NCBI RefSeq assembly: GCF_001684965.1
Contig: NZ_MAYG01000001.1
Span: forward strand, 2,604,001-2,668,000
Origin: Chryseobacterium arthrosphaerae
Lineage (GTDB): Bacteria > Bacteroidota > Bacteroidia > Flavobacteriales > Weeksellaceae
Direction of reading: 5' to 3'
Length of the DNA: 64,000 bases
Shown: one piece after another, positions 1-8,809 of the stretch
How positions within the stretch are numbered: position 1 is the first letter of the stretch
How the letters are laid out: the number at the start of each line of letters is the position of its first letter
The notes under the pieces: model-generated
What the model saw: the letters and a program-made list of their open reading frames with translations, nothing else
Databases searched by the model: none
What the model was told of the DNA's origin: nothing
Made by a program: the position numbers and the translations under genes

Positions 1-114
1 TAGGTGAATATTTTCCGCCACTTCCTCCAAACTTGGCTGAAGCCTGAAATTGCTCTGGATATATTCTATCGCTTTGGCAATTCTGTTATAATCTATTTGA
101 TTTTGTGTGGACAT
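1..114 (-). CDS. Ada-like AraC-type regulator / methylated-DNA-cysteine methyltransferase, 5' end only
   Basis: Only the first 38 codons are present; the gene runs off the left edge. The start is the ATG read on the minus strand from 114. The visible protein begins MSTQNQIDYNRIAKAIEYI and continues with an LEEVAENIHL helix, which looks like the first helix-turn-helix segment of an AraC-family DNA-binding domain. In flavobacteria this N-terminus is typical of a fusion of an AraC-type domain to an O6-methylguanine-DNA methyltransferase, which removes alkyl groups from DNA. The methyltransferase half lies outside the window, so that part is inference. A plain AraC-family regulator is the alternative. 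Confidence 0.6.
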   Translation of the reverse strand, partial: MSTQNQIDYNRIAKAIEYIQSNFRLQPSLEEVAENIHL

Positions 115-183
115 TTTGTATTGTTTTTACCTCACAAATTTCCAAAGAATATACGGCAGAAAAAATCCGATTCTTGCGGAATA

Positions 184-1044
184 TTAGTTATTGTTGTTGT
201 AAATATCGTTATACGCAAGCATTTTATAATATAACTTAGCTGCAAGGAAAGCGGTAGGCTTAGCCATTGGAGAATCCATTAATTCTACAATATCGAATGC
301 CACTACGTTACATTTTTCGAATACTTTTCTTAATAATTCCAATGTAGGATACCACTGTAATCCGCCTGGTTCAGGAGTTCCTGTAGAAGGGGCAATAGAA
401 GGATCAAAAGCATCAAGGTCTATCGTAATATATACGTTTCCTGAAACTTTCTCAAGAACATCATTCACCCAGTTCTCATTGTGAGCAATTTCGTGAGCAA
501 AGAATACTCTTCCTTCCGGCAGATACTGAGCTTCTTCAGCATCCATAGAACGGATTCCCACCTGCACCAGATTGTGTTTCTGGTTGGCTTCAAACACCGC
601 ACAGGCATGGTTAGAAGTGGACCCGTGGAACTCAGGACGTAAATCTGTGTGGGCATCTAACTGAAGAACGGTAAGGTTTTCAAATTTCTCCCCTACAGCA
701 CGGATAGAACCGATAGAAACAGAGTGCTCCCCTCCAAATAAAGTAAATATTTTTCCTTCATTCTTCAAAAGCTCTTTCGTTTTCTGATAAACAGCTTCCG
801 TCATTGCTTCAGGAGTAGAATTTTCAGAAACTTCTCCGGCTAAATATACTCCCTGAAGATAAGGCTCAGTCTGTGTTTCGATATCATAAAGCTCCATGTT
901 TTCAGAAGCGTCTAGGAATAATTCAGGACCTTTATCAGCTCCTTTACCCCATGTTGAAGTTCCGTCATAAGGAACTGTTACCAACATTACTTTCGAATTC
1001 TCTAACGTTGCATTTTCCTCGGGAATTCCTGCGTATGTTTTCAT
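184..1044 (-). CDS. speB: Agmatinase
   Basis: This 286-residue ureohydrolase probably hydrolyses agmatine to putrescine and urea in the cytoplasm. The two-manganese site of the arginase fold is visible: GGEHS with His107, LDAHTD with Asp130, His132 and Asp134, and DLDAFDPS with Asp209 and Asp211. Length is normal for the family. It completes the arginine-to-putrescine route with the arginine decarboxylase at 2006-3400, although an opposite-strand HAD gene lies between them, so they are not one operon. A TAnnTTTG-type -7 box on the minus strand (CAAAGATA at 1095-1102 on the plus strand) lies about 50 bases upstream. Other ureohydrolases such as formimidoylglutamase are possible, but the neighbouring decarboxylase favours agmatinase. 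Confidence 0.88.
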   Translation of the reverse strand: MKTYAGIPEENATLENSKVMLVTVPYDGTSTWGKGADKGPELFLDASENMELYDIETQTEPYLQGVYLAGEVSENSTPEAMTEAVYQKTKELLKNEGKIFTLFGGEHSVSIGSIRAVGEKFENLTVLQLDAHTDLRPEFHGSTSNHACAVFEANQKHNLVQVGIRSMDAEEAQYLPEGRVFFAHEIAHNENWVNDVLEKVSGNVYITIDLDAFDPSIAPSTGTPEPGGLQWYPTLELLRKVFEKCNVVAFDIVELMDSPMAKPTAFLAAKLYYKMLAYNDIYNNNN

Positions 1045-1229
1045 ATATAATTATTAATTAAAAAATTAAATGATTAAAAAGTTAAATGATTCCGCAAAGA
1101 TACAAAATAGTCCCTGAGTTATAGATGATAGATTATTTGTTATGAATTTTTAACCTTCATTCTGATGTTTAAAATTGTAAATCTTTTACCGTTTAAATTT
1201 TAAAAGTTATTTTTGTAAAAACTTTAAAT

Positions 1230-1889
1230 ATGTCTTTAAAAGCTGTTCTTTTCGATATGGATGGGGTAATTGTAGACACGGAACCCTTGCATAGAAAAGC
1301 TTATTTCAAAACGTTCGATGAATTGGAAATTGCAGTTTCCGAAGATCTGTATACCTCTTTTACAGGAGCTTCTACCAAAAGGGTTTGTGAAACGCTGATC
1401 AGTCAGTTTGGTCTGAATCATACCCATGAGGCCATCGCCGGCATCAAAAGATCTCATTTCAAAGATTATTTTTATAATGATGATGAATTTGATCTGATTC
1501 CCGGAGTAAGAAAGCTGATTGAGCATTATCATGAAAACGGCATCAAGCTTATACTGGCTTCTTCAGCTACGATGACCACAATCAATATGGTTTTTGAGAA
1601 ATTCGGGCTTGAGAAATATTTCAGCGGCAAGATCAGCGGAGCAGATTTAAAGGAATCCAAACCTCATCCTGAAGTGTTCTTACTGGCAGCTGAAATGGCG
1701 GGTGAACCCGGAGAAAACTGTATGGTGATTGAAGATTCCACCAATGGAATTCTCGCAGCTCACAGGGCAAAAATCTTTTGTGCCGCTTACCGGAGCCCAC
1801 ATTCGAAAAATCAGGATTACACTTTGGCGGATACTGTGATTTCCGATTATGAAGATCTCGAACTGGATAAGATTTCAAAATATTTTTAA
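1230..1889 (+). CDS. HAD-superfamily hydrolase, beta-phosphoglucomutase-like
   Basis: This 219-residue soluble protein carries all HAD motifs: DMDGV with Asp9 and Asp11, a Ser in ILASSA near 111, Lys144 in ESKPHPEVF, and the acidic IEDSTNG near 168-169. The helical cap sits between motifs 1 and 2, as in the subfamily of beta-phosphoglucomutase and small sugar-phosphate phosphatases. The substrate cannot be told from sequence. The gene is alone on the plus strand between two polyamine genes on the minus strand. A TATTTTTG box at 1208-1215 could be its -7 element, and a strong hairpin terminator follows the stop codon. Confidence 0.85.
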   Translation: MSLKAVLFDMDGVIVDTEPLHRKAYFKTFDELEIAVSEDLYTSFTGASTKRVCETLISQFGLNHTHEAIAGIKRSHFKDYFYNDDEFDLIPGVRKLIEHYHENGIKLILASSATMTTINMVFEKFGLEKYFSGKISGADLKESKPHPEVFLLAAEMAGEPGENCMVIEDSTNGILAAHRAKIFCAAYRSPHSKNQDYTLADTVISDYEDLELDKISKYF

Positions 1890-1893
1890 ATAA

Positions 1894-1922
1894 AAAAGCT
1901 CTCAGAAAATCTGAGAGCTTTT
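1894..1922 (+). terminator. Rho-independent terminator after the HAD gene
   Basis: A 13-base stem (AAAAGCTCTCAGA at 1894-1906, pairing with TCTGAGAGCTTTT at 1910-1922) with a three-base loop ends in T residues and starts five bases after the stop codon. Confidence 0.88.
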
Positions 1923-1930
1923 ATTATAAG

Positions 1931-2000
1931 TTTTGGCTAAACCAATGGATTTATTTTAAACGGGGTAAAGCCCGTTCCTATTGATAGTTTCTATTGATAG
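1931..2000. repeat. Double-hairpin intergenic repeat, copy 1
   Basis: The element reads GGCTAAACC, then CAATGGATTTATTTT, then an AACGGG-GTAAAG-CCCGTT hairpin, then a tail CTATTGATAG that occurs twice in this copy. It closely matches the element at 4541-4611. It lies between convergent genes (HAD plus strand, arginine decarboxylase minus strand) and its hairpin could also end the decarboxylase transcript. It resembles REP-like mobile intergenic repeats; assignment to a named family is not possible here. Confidence 0.7.
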
Positions 2001-2005
2001 GTAAA

Positions 2006-3400
2006 TTATTTATAACCAAGAAGTTTCAATATATCTTCCGGTTCCTGTTTCTCACGGAAAATCTCATACTTCAGCTCTCCATTTTCATCCTTCTGAATAA
2101 GGACGTGTCTTGGCTGAGGCATCAGACAGTGATGAACTCCGCCGTAACCTCCGATGGTTTCCTGATAGGCTCCTGTATGGAAGAATCCGATATACAAAGG
2201 TTTCGTATCACTGAAAACCGGTAAATAGATGGCGTTGGTATGCTGCTCAGAATTATAATAATCATCCGAATCACAAGTCAACCCACCCAGGAATACTCTT
2301 TCGTAAGTATCTTCCCAACGGTTAAGCGGAAGCATGATGAAGTGTCTTGAAATGGCCCATGTATCAGGAAGAGTTGTCATGAAAGAAGAGTCGATCATAT
2401 TCCATTTTTCTCTGTCATTCTGACGTTTCTGGGAAATGATTTTGTAAAGATTGGCCCCACTTTCTCCAACGGTAAAGCTTCCGAATTCAGTATAGATGTT
2501 AGGCTCTTCTACTCCTTCTTCCTCACAGAACTTCTTGATCTGGGAAACGATTTCTTCCACCATATACTGATAGTCATAATCAAAGTTCAGAGAAGTTTTG
2601 ATCGGGAAACCGCCACCAATGTTCAGTGAATCCACTTCCGGAGCAATTTTCTTCAGACGGGCGTATACACGAAGACATTTATACAGTTCGTTCCAGTAGT
2701 AAGAAGTATCCTTGATTCCCGTATTGATGAAGAAGTGAAGCATTTTCAGTCTTGCATTCGGGTGTTCAGCAATTTTCTGGCTGTAATAAGGGATAATATC
2801 TTTATATCCGATTCCCAGTCTTGAGGTATAGAATTCGAACTTCGGTTCTTCCTCTGAAGCGATTCTGATTCCGATATTGAATGTAGAATCAATACTTTCT
2901 GTAAGTTTATCCAACTCGCGGTAGTTATCCAGAATCGGCGTAATATTTTCAAAACCACTGTTGATCATGTCTGAAATCTTTGCCAGATAATCATCCGTTT
3001 TGAATCCGTTACAGATCACTTCAATGTTTTTATCTACTTTCTCTTTTTCATAAAGAGATTTCACAATATCCATATCATAAGCCGAAGACGTTTCTATTGA
3101 AATATCATTCTTCAAAGCTTCTTCCAACACGAAATTGAAATGACTGGATTTTGTGCAGTAGCAGTAGGTATAATTCTTTTTATATTCGGTTTTCTCAAAA
3201 GCTTCTTTAAACCAGCTTTTCGCTTTCTGAATATTTTGAGAAATTCTCGGCAGGTAGCTAATCTTTAGCGGGGTGCCAAATTGTTCAACAACATCCATTA
3301 AAGGAACATCGTGAAACAACAAATTGTTCTCAGAAACATTAAACTCCTCTGTAGGAAAATATAATGTCTGATCAATAAGTTCCGAGTACTTTATTTTCAT
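2006..3400 (-). CDS. speA: Arginine decarboxylase, short alanine-racemase-fold type
   Basis: The 464-residue protein belongs to the PLP-dependent fold-III decarboxylases. A candidate PLP-binding lysine is Lys84 in CYCTKSSHF at the end of the first barrel strand, and a CDSDDYYN segment near the C-terminus matches the CxxxD-type substrate-contact motif of ornithine, diaminopimelate and arginine decarboxylases. It is shorter than E. coli SpeA (about 658 residues) and of the length I expect for Bacteroidota arginine decarboxylases. Its product agmatine would feed the agmatinase at 184-1044, giving putrescine. Diaminopimelate or carboxynorspermidine decarboxylase activity is less likely but not excluded by sequence alone. 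Confidence 0.8.
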   Translation of the reverse strand: MKIKYSELIDQTLYFPTEEFNVSENNLLFHDVPLMDVVEQFGTPLKISYLPRISQNIQKAKSWFKEAFEKTEYKKNYTYCYCTKSSHFNFVLEEALKNDISIETSSAYDMDIVKSLYEKEKVDKNIEVICNGFKTDDYLAKISDMINSGFENITPILDNYRELDKLTESIDSTFNIGIRIASEEEPKFEFYTSRLGIGYKDIIPYYSQKIAEHPNARLKMLHFFINTGIKDTSYYWNELYKCLRVYARLKKIAPEVDSLNIGGGFPIKTSLNFDYDYQYMVEEIVSQIKKFCEEEGVEEPNIYTEFGSFTVGESGANLYKIISQKRQNDREKWNMIDSSFMTTLPDTWAISRHFIMLPLNRWEDTYERVFLGGLTCDSDDYYNSEQHTNAIYLPVFSDTKPLYIGFFHTGAYQETIGGYGGVHHCLMPQPRHVLIQKDENGELKYEIFREKQEPEDILKLLGYK

Positions 3401-3522
3401 TTCTAAACAAGTGAATTAAGAAATGCAAAATTGCTAAAAAAGTTTGATTTTTAGGTGTTAAAATTATTATAATTTTAAATAAAGACCCAATATTATATTC
3501 TGTGACAATTGATCTCTGATAA

Positions 3523-4398
3523 TCAATAGGTAAACTTCTGAATGTACTCGCTTCTTTTTGCGTCTGAAATTCCCAATGCCTGCTGAATATAAGCATCTGT
3601 GGAACCATACTTTTTACGGATCTCCTCAAAAGCGGCATCAAGGTATCTTTTTTCTACCCAGCTCAGCTTTTCCAGCACCTGTAAATCCATTTTCGGATAC
3701 AGGAAATGCAGATTGTTCGCCAGCCTCAGCCTTTTCTGAACAAGTTCTTTTCTATAATTATTGGATAGAAGATATTCGTTGTAGATGGTTTCCCGGTCAA
3801 ATTTCAGGATGGTCAGAATCAGAGCGGTAGTAATTCCTGTCCGGTCCTTACCTGCTGTGCAGTGATAAAGCACGGGCTGATCAGACTCCAGAATTCCTGT
3901 GATAATTTTCCTGATCACTTCAGGATTTTCGGTAACATATTCACGGTAGAAGTCCACCATTCTTTTGTCTGCATCCGAAGCATTTACTTTTCCCTTGAGA
4001 ACCAGTTTTTTTGCCTGGGCCAGCTGATCTCCTTCATCTTCAAAAGCTGAATATTTTTTATAGATGACTCCATCCGGAAGCTGATCCGGTTTCTCGGCTA
4101 TTTCTTTTGAGTTTCTGAGATCGATGATTTCCTTTATTCCCAGCTTCTCAAAATCATTAAAGGATTTCTTTTTCAGCTGATGAAGATGAGCACTTCTGTA
4201 CAACTTGCCTTCTTTTAAAGTTCTTCCTTCTGTATTTTTGATATTTCCTACTGTCCGGAAATTGGCTACTTTTCTGATACCGGTTACTTTTTCAGTTTCA
4301 CCTCTGCCATATTCCGGGGTTTCAAAATGCTGAGTCCTGCATGAAAAAATACAGAACAGTGAAAGGGTGACCGATAATATTTTTACTGTCTTATTCAA
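3523..4398 (-). CDS. Lipoprotein tyrosine/dual-specificity protein phosphatase
   Basis: This 291-residue protein has an N-terminal lipoprotein signal (hydrophobic stretch 5-19, lipobox ending IFSC with Cys20), so it should sit on the periplasmic face of a membrane or on the cell surface. The catalytic P-loop HCTAGKDRTG gives Cys180 and Arg186, the CX5R signature of cysteine-dependent phosphatases. An IIDLRN segment near 91-96 and a FRTVGNI segment near 48-53 match bacterial tyrosine phosphatases of the PF13350 type. These remove phosphate from tyrosine, serine or phosphoinositides; the substrate is unknown. The gene stands alone, between arginine decarboxylase and thiamine pyrophosphokinase. 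Confidence 0.82.
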   Translation of the reverse strand: MNKTVKILSVTLSLFCIFSCRTQHFETPEYGRGETEKVTGIRKVANFRTVGNIKNTEGRTLKEGKLYRSAHLHQLKKKSFNDFEKLGIKEIIDLRNSKEIAEKPDQLPDGVIYKKYSAFEDEGDQLAQAKKLVLKGKVNASDADKRMVDFYREYVTENPEVIRKIITGILESDQPVLYHCTAGKDRTGITTALILTILKFDRETIYNEYLLSNNYRKELVQKRLRLANNLHFLYPKMDLQVLEKLSWVEKRYLDAAFEEIRKKYGSTDAYIQQALGISDAKRSEYIQKFTY

Positions 4399-4540
4399 TA
4401 GTTTTTATTTAACACCAAAAGGCACAAAGTTTTAAATCCTTAAATTCTTTTAGTTTATGATAAACCGTTTAAAAAGTACACTTACGCTTTTGAATCTCTG
4501 ATATTCTTCTAAAGTGTCTGCTGAAGGTTTTTATATTACG

Positions 4541-4611
4541 TTTTTTGGCTAAAGCCAATGGATTTATTTTCTTTTTATTAAACGGGCTAAAGCCCGTTTC
4601 TATCGATAGAG
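4541..4611. repeat. Double-hairpin intergenic repeat, copy 2
   Basis: This is the better preserved copy: TTGGCTAAAGCCAA forms one small hairpin, CAATGGATTTATTTT links to a second perfect hairpin AAACGGGC-TAAA-GCCCGTTT, and the tail is CTATCGATAG. It lies in the 260-base spacer between the phosphatase and thiamine pyrophosphokinase. Compared with copy 1 it has about nine extra bases in the linker and intact arms in the first hairpin. Confidence 0.72.
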
Positions 4612-4658
4612 ATGCCGAATGATTTCCACAAAAAATGAATTTATAATCAGTATTTAAA

Positions 4659-5288
4659 TTACAAATAATTTTTCCCGATAAAAATCAGCAGATCTCCCTT
4701 TTCATAGTCTATGGAAACTTCATCTTCAACGGCAAAGTTCCGGGTTCCGATTCTTGAGGTAATGCTTAAACTTCCATTCGTTAAAGGCCAGTTCAATCCT
4801 TTTGTCGTAATATTTTCTACGGAAGGAAACGGATACAGTGACACCATCTTATCCCTCACTTCTTTGAGTTTAAAATTTTTCGGAACAAAATAATATTCAG
4901 AAAATTCATCATAAAATTTCAGATCCATTCTATCTTTAAAAGCATAAGCTACCGTAAGATTTCCTAAAAAATGATCCTGTTCTCCCCCACTTCCGCCAAA
5001 AACATCTACTTCCTTATATCCTTTTCCGGCAATAATATCTAACGCTTTGTAAAAATCTGTCTGATCCTGATCCGGTGTATGGATAAATTTCTCATGATAA
5101 ATATTTTCATCAGCACCGGAATGTGAATCAAAATCACCGGAAATAAAATCCAGCTTCTCTAATGGGAAATTCATTCTTTTTACATAATGAAAAGCACCAT
5201 CGGTACAGGCAATTAATCCGTATTTTTCCAGATCCGGAAATGATTTTGGAGCGTCTCCGTTGATGAAAAGTAATACTTTATCTTTCAT
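4659..5288 (-). CDS. thiN: Thiamine diphosphokinase
   Basis: The 209-residue enzyme transfers pyrophosphate from ATP to thiamine, making the cofactor thiamine diphosphate. Family motifs are clear: SGDFDS near 50-55, the acidic substrate motif PDQDQTDFYKAL near 72-83, and GGSGGEQDHFLGNL near 98-111. The C-terminal part is the beta-sandwich thiamine-binding domain. It overlaps the upstream adenosyltransferase gene by 11 bases, so the two are probably translationally coupled. Confidence 0.88.
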   Translation of the reverse strand: MKDKVLLFINGDAPKSFPDLEKYGLIACTDGAFHYVKRMNFPLEKLDFISGDFDSHSGADENIYHEKFIHTPDQDQTDFYKALDIIAGKGYKEVDVFGGSGGEQDHFLGNLTVAYAFKDRMDLKFYDEFSEYYFVPKNFKLKEVRDKMVSLYPFPSVENITTKGLNWPLTNGSLSITSRIGTRNFAVEDEVSIDYEKGDLLIFIGKNYL

Positions 5289-5847
5289 TCGGGTTCCAGT
5301 AATCTTCCTGTTCGTTATTTAGTTTTGAAACATATCTTGCCAGCACGAAAAGATAATCTGACAATCTGTTCAGATATTTGATCAGCTCAGGACGTACTTC
5401 TTCAGATTCATTCAAAAACACCAGCGAACGCTCGGCTCTTCTGCAGATGGTTCTGGCAGCGTGCAAAAATGTAGCAGATTTTCCACCGCCGGGAAGAATA
5501 AAATACTGAAGGGGTTCCAGTTTTTCATCAAAAGCATCCATCCACTGCTCCAGTTCTTCAATTTCTGTTTCTGAAATAATGATGGGCAAACGTGATTTTC
5601 CGTTGGCCAGCATCAGTTTATCTACCGGCGTTGCAGCTTCTGAACCTACGGTGAATAGATCGAACTGTATTTTTTTCAGTTGCTTCAGCACCTCTTCATC
5701 TTCAATATGGCTTTTTGCAATTCCTATGAAGGAATTCAGTTCGTCTATATTTCCATAGCTCTCTACTCTGGCACTGGCTTTGGAAACTCTTGTTCCGCCA
5801 TAAAGTGCCGTCTGGCCTTTATCTCCTGTTTTCGTGTAAATTTTCAT
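5278..5847 (-). CDS. Cob(I)alamin adenosyltransferase, PduO type
   Basis: The protein converts cob(I)alamin or cob(I)yrinic acid diamide to the adenosyl form using ATP. The start at 5847 gives MKIYTKTGDKGQTALYGG, the standard N-terminus with the ATP-binding TKTGD-GxTxLxGG motif; an in-frame start nine codons upstream would add a tail that the family lacks. YGNIDELNSFIG near 31-42 and PGGGKSATFLHAARTICRRAER in the C-terminal half are the other conserved segments of this five-helix trimeric enzyme. At 189 residues it has normal length. It shares 11 bases with the thiamine diphosphokinase gene downstream. Confidence 0.87.
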   Translation of the reverse strand: MKIYTKTGDKGQTALYGGTRVSKASARVESYGNIDELNSFIGIAKSHIEDEEVLKQLKKIQFDLFTVGSEAATPVDKLMLANGKSRLPIIISETEIEELEQWMDAFDEKLEPLQYFILPGGGKSATFLHAARTICRRAERSLVFLNESEEVRPELIKYLNRLSDYLFVLARYVSKLNNEQEDYWNPNER

Positions 5848-5921
5848 AGTACTAAAATACCTTTTTTTGAACAATGTAAAAAGTAAAATGTAGTAATAGC
5901 TTCTTATTCTATCAGAAAATA

Positions 5922-5954
5922 ATTAACTGACATTAGAAACTAATGTCAGTTAAT
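5922..5954 (-). terminator. Perfect 15-base inverted repeat downstream of the TonB receptor
   Basis: ATTAACTGACATTAG at 5922-5936 and its exact complement at 5940-5954 flank a three-base loop. Read on the minus strand the hairpin is followed by TATTTTCT, so it could end the receptor transcript. The T tract is imperfect, so an operator or other structured site is also possible. Confidence 0.55.
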
Positions 5955-6042
5955 ATTTGCATAACGGGATTTTATAATTTTTGAGATTTGCCTGTTCTTT
6001 GTTAAGGATGACAAAGCGAATCCCAATTCCTTTAGATATGAA

Positions 6043-8463
6043 TTAAAAAGTATAATTAACATTTAACTGAAAAACTGTTCCGTTAAATCCAAACTGATTA
6101 ACCTCCCAAGGATATTTGAACCTTCCTCCAAGATCTGTTACCACATCTCCTTTGCTGTCTATTACATCCGGATAAATATTAAATAAATTATTTACAACTC
6201 CGGAAACTTTAAGATCATTCGTGATTTTATAAGTTAAAACGATGTCTGTAACTACCTTGCCAGAAAATGTCTGATCTTTGGCAGGATCAGTGGCGTGCTG
6301 CCATGTAACAGAACCAAAATAAGTATTATTAAGGTTAAAGTTAAACTTTGACATGTCATACGAAAGACTAAGAATAGTCTTTGTTTTTGGTCTTGCAGAG
6401 ATAATTCTGGATTGTTCTTTTCTGTCAAAAAAGTTTTCTGAGTAGCCATTTTGAGCCAAAATAGGTGGAACGGCAATATTATCTACTATTTTAGTTTCGT
6501 TATAATTAAAAGCAGCAATAATTCCCAGTTTTCCTTTGCCAATAGCAGAAGTATAATAATTAGCTACAAAATCTACTCCTTCCGTAACTGTATTTACAGC
6601 ATTAGTGAAAAACTTCAGGGAGGTTATTTTATTATTGTTTAGTATGACTTCCACTGGATTTGTTAGATCCGGATTCCCCGGAGCACCGGTTTTGTACCCA
6701 ATATCTCCTGAGAAAAGTACCCGGTCTTTAATTTTTATTCTATAATAATCTGCTGTTATAGTCAGGTTTTTAAAAGGTTTTATGGCAAATCCTCCCGTAA
6801 TGTTAAAGGCTTTTTCAGCATTTAATCTGGGTACCCCGAGATCAGATCTTATAATTTGAGAGTCATTGTTAAAAGTACCCTGATTGGCTACCGTGTTTCC
6901 TGTAATTTTGGTTTGTACATTGGAATAATAAATCTGATGTAATGAAGGTGCACGGAATCCTGTAGAAACAGATCCACGGAAAACCAATTTATCATCTAAC
7001 AGCTTATACCTTGCATTTCCTTTCCAGGAAACATTATTCCCAAAATCACTGAAATTTTCATACCTCACAGTTCCTCCAAGTAACAAGTTTTTCGTAACAT
7101 CCCATTCCGCATTCATATAAGCTCCGATATTCTGACGATTTTTATTGACTTCATTTTGAGGCTGCAGTCCCGGAAATGATTCTGCACCACTTCCTATATA
7201 AGACGCTTCCTCTCCTGCTCTTGCCTGATAATTTTCATTGCGCACTTCAGCTCCGGCTCCTAAAACAAGTGCACCAAAATCCCGGCTGATATCTATGTTT
7301 CCTATAATATTACTGAACTGGTGGCCACCTGCTTTAAAACGGGTTGGGGAATTTGTACCTAAAGATGTATTAATGGTATTTGCTACAGCATAATCTACTG
7401 CATTAGAACCAAAGGTTGCACTCCCATCAAAACTCCATTTTCCAAACATCCCTTTCCACCCTGAAGTTAAATTATAATCATAAACATCTGTTTTAAATTC
7501 CGGTTGAAATCCGTTGTAAGGTTGTCCTTTTGGAGTTAATAAGCCAAAATCTGAAGTTACCCAATAAGGTGTTCTATACAAAGCAAAACTAGTCCCATTT
7601 CTGTAAGTTGTACCCCCAAAAGCATAAAATTTGCCTGTTTCTCCTGTTGGCAGCTCAAAATTGACAAACATATTGCCCACTTTTGTTTCCGGCTGCCCTA
7701 TGATCATTCCTAAACCCGGATTAGCCTGCGTCCAGGCGTTATCCACACCAAAAAGTTCATCTTTTGTAATGGATCCGGCACGGTTCGTTTTATTTTGGGA
7801 TGAAAACCCTAATGTAAGATTCAGACTTCCGGTTTTTGCTATTCTGATTCCGGTATTAAAATCTGCTCCGATATTAAAGCCGTCTCCTTTTGAAGTAATA
7901 CCTGAAAAAAGGTTAACTGTACTTTTTCCAACACTGTTCTTAAGAATAATATTAATAACTCCTGCAATAGCATCAGAACCATATTGTGCAGATGCTCCAT
8001 CCCTCAATACCTCAACGTTTTGTAAGGCTGCTGAAGGAATACTTTTCAAATCCGTACCTACTTCACCTTTTCCAGGGGTATCATTTACATAAATTAAAGC
8101 ACTTTGATTTTTCCTTTTACCGTTCACCAAAACCAATGTTCTGGAAGGTCCTAATCCTCGTAAATCAGCAGGATCAAAATGAGCCGTTGCATCAGAAACG
8201 GTTTGCTGTGATGAATTGAAAGAGGGAACGGCATAGGTTAAAGCTTTATCAAAAGTAACCTGTCCTGTGGATTTTAATTGTACGGCGGAAATATTATCAA
8301 TAGGAATTGCTGAGGTAATGATGGTTCTGGGTTTGGTTCTACCCGTGGTTACCACCACTTCATCTATTTTATTCTGTTTTATGCTGTCCTGAGCATATCC
8401 CATTGCACCAGCTCCGCTTAATACTAATGCATAGATTTTTCCATTAAATAAACTATTCTTCAT
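6043..8463 (-). CDS. TonB-dependent outer-membrane receptor
   Basis: This 806-residue receptor has a signal peptide ending GYAQ near 25, a TonB-box-like EVVVT just after it, a plug domain with LRGLGPSRTLVLVNGKR, EVLRDGASAQYGSDAIAGVINIIL near 152-175, and a long beta-barrel ending in NVNYTF with a terminal Phe. It lacks the N-terminal carboxypeptidase-like domain of SusC proteins, and no SusD gene is adjacent, so it is a stand-alone receptor. It should import a siderophore, cofactor or other large ligand using TonB energy. The ligand is unknown. The 340 bases upstream are very A/T rich and hold no gene. Confidence 0.87.
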   Translation of the reverse strand: MKNSLFNGKIYALVLSGAGAMGYAQDSIKQNKIDEVVVTTGRTKPRTIITSAIPIDNISAVQLKSTGQVTFDKALTYAVPSFNSSQQTVSDATAHFDPADLRGLGPSRTLVLVNGKRKNQSALIYVNDTPGKGEVGTDLKSIPSAALQNVEVLRDGASAQYGSDAIAGVINIILKNSVGKSTVNLFSGITSKGDGFNIGADFNTGIRIAKTGSLNLTLGFSSQNKTNRAGSITKDELFGVDNAWTQANPGLGMIIGQPETKVGNMFVNFELPTGETGKFYAFGGTTYRNGTSFALYRTPYWVTSDFGLLTPKGQPYNGFQPEFKTDVYDYNLTSGWKGMFGKWSFDGSATFGSNAVDYAVANTINTSLGTNSPTRFKAGGHQFSNIIGNIDISRDFGALVLGAGAEVRNENYQARAGEEASYIGSGAESFPGLQPQNEVNKNRQNIGAYMNAEWDVTKNLLLGGTVRYENFSDFGNNVSWKGNARYKLLDDKLVFRGSVSTGFRAPSLHQIYYSNVQTKITGNTVANQGTFNNDSQIIRSDLGVPRLNAEKAFNITGGFAIKPFKNLTITADYYRIKIKDRVLFSGDIGYKTGAPGNPDLTNPVEVILNNNKITSLKFFTNAVNTVTEGVDFVANYYTSAIGKGKLGIIAAFNYNETKIVDNIAVPPILAQNGYSENFFDRKEQSRIISARPKTKTILSLSYDMSKFNFNLNNTYFGSVTWQHATDPAKDQTFSGKVVTDIVLTYKITNDLKVSGVVNNLFNIYPDVIDSKGDVVTDLGGRFKYPWEVNQFGFNGTVFQLNVNYTF

Positions 8464-8770
8464 ACCATTTATTAATTATTCAATAAATCTAGCAAAAAGA
8501 TTAATATTAAATATAAAAATAAAAAATATAATATCAATTCAATTTCATATTTACGAAAATTACGCCATTTCACTAAAATAATAATTGATACACAAAATGT
8601 AAATTAATTTATTAATAAAATGAAAAAAAATAAATCAATAACATCACATTTGTATAAAAAAATCAATTAGTGAACATCTGAAATAAACATGATTTTATTC
8701 GTTCTGATAAGTAGTTTTCAACGGGGTTAAGATTGCTTCGCCTGTAGCCCGCAATGCCTGGAAATGCCTG
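8464..8770. other. Gene-free A/T-rich spacer upstream of the TonB receptor
   Basis: No open frame of note is seen. The first 200 bases next to the receptor start are extremely A/T rich and probably hold its promoter, but I found no clean TAnnTTTG box. Around 8717-8755 there is a more G/C-rich stretch with ACGGGGTTAAG and GTAGCCCGC, faintly like the arms of the intergenic repeat at 4541-4611, but too diverged to call. Confidence 0.4.
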
Positions 8771-8802
8771 GGAAAGAAAAATGGCCGGTAAAAACCGGCC
8801 AT
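8771..8802 (-). terminator. Rho-independent terminator after the lipoprotein gene
   Basis: A nine-base G/C-rich stem (ATGGCCGGT at 8781-8789, ACCGGCCAT at 8794-8802) lies seven bases past the lipoprotein stop codon. Read on the minus strand it is followed by TTTTCTTTCC. Confidence 0.88.
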
Positions 8803-8809
8803 ATCCAAA

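Noticed and set aside
7631..8092. Plus-strand open frame inside the TonB receptor gene
   Set aside because: It is antisense to a well-supported receptor and its translation is low-complexity Pro/Ser/Leu without motifs; other antisense frames such as 48825-49337 inside fnlA were dropped for the same reason.
8717..8755. Third copy of the double-hairpin repeat near the TonB receptor
   Set aside because: Only ACGGGGTTAAG and GTAGCCCG resemble the arms; the linker CAATGGATTTATTTT is missing.
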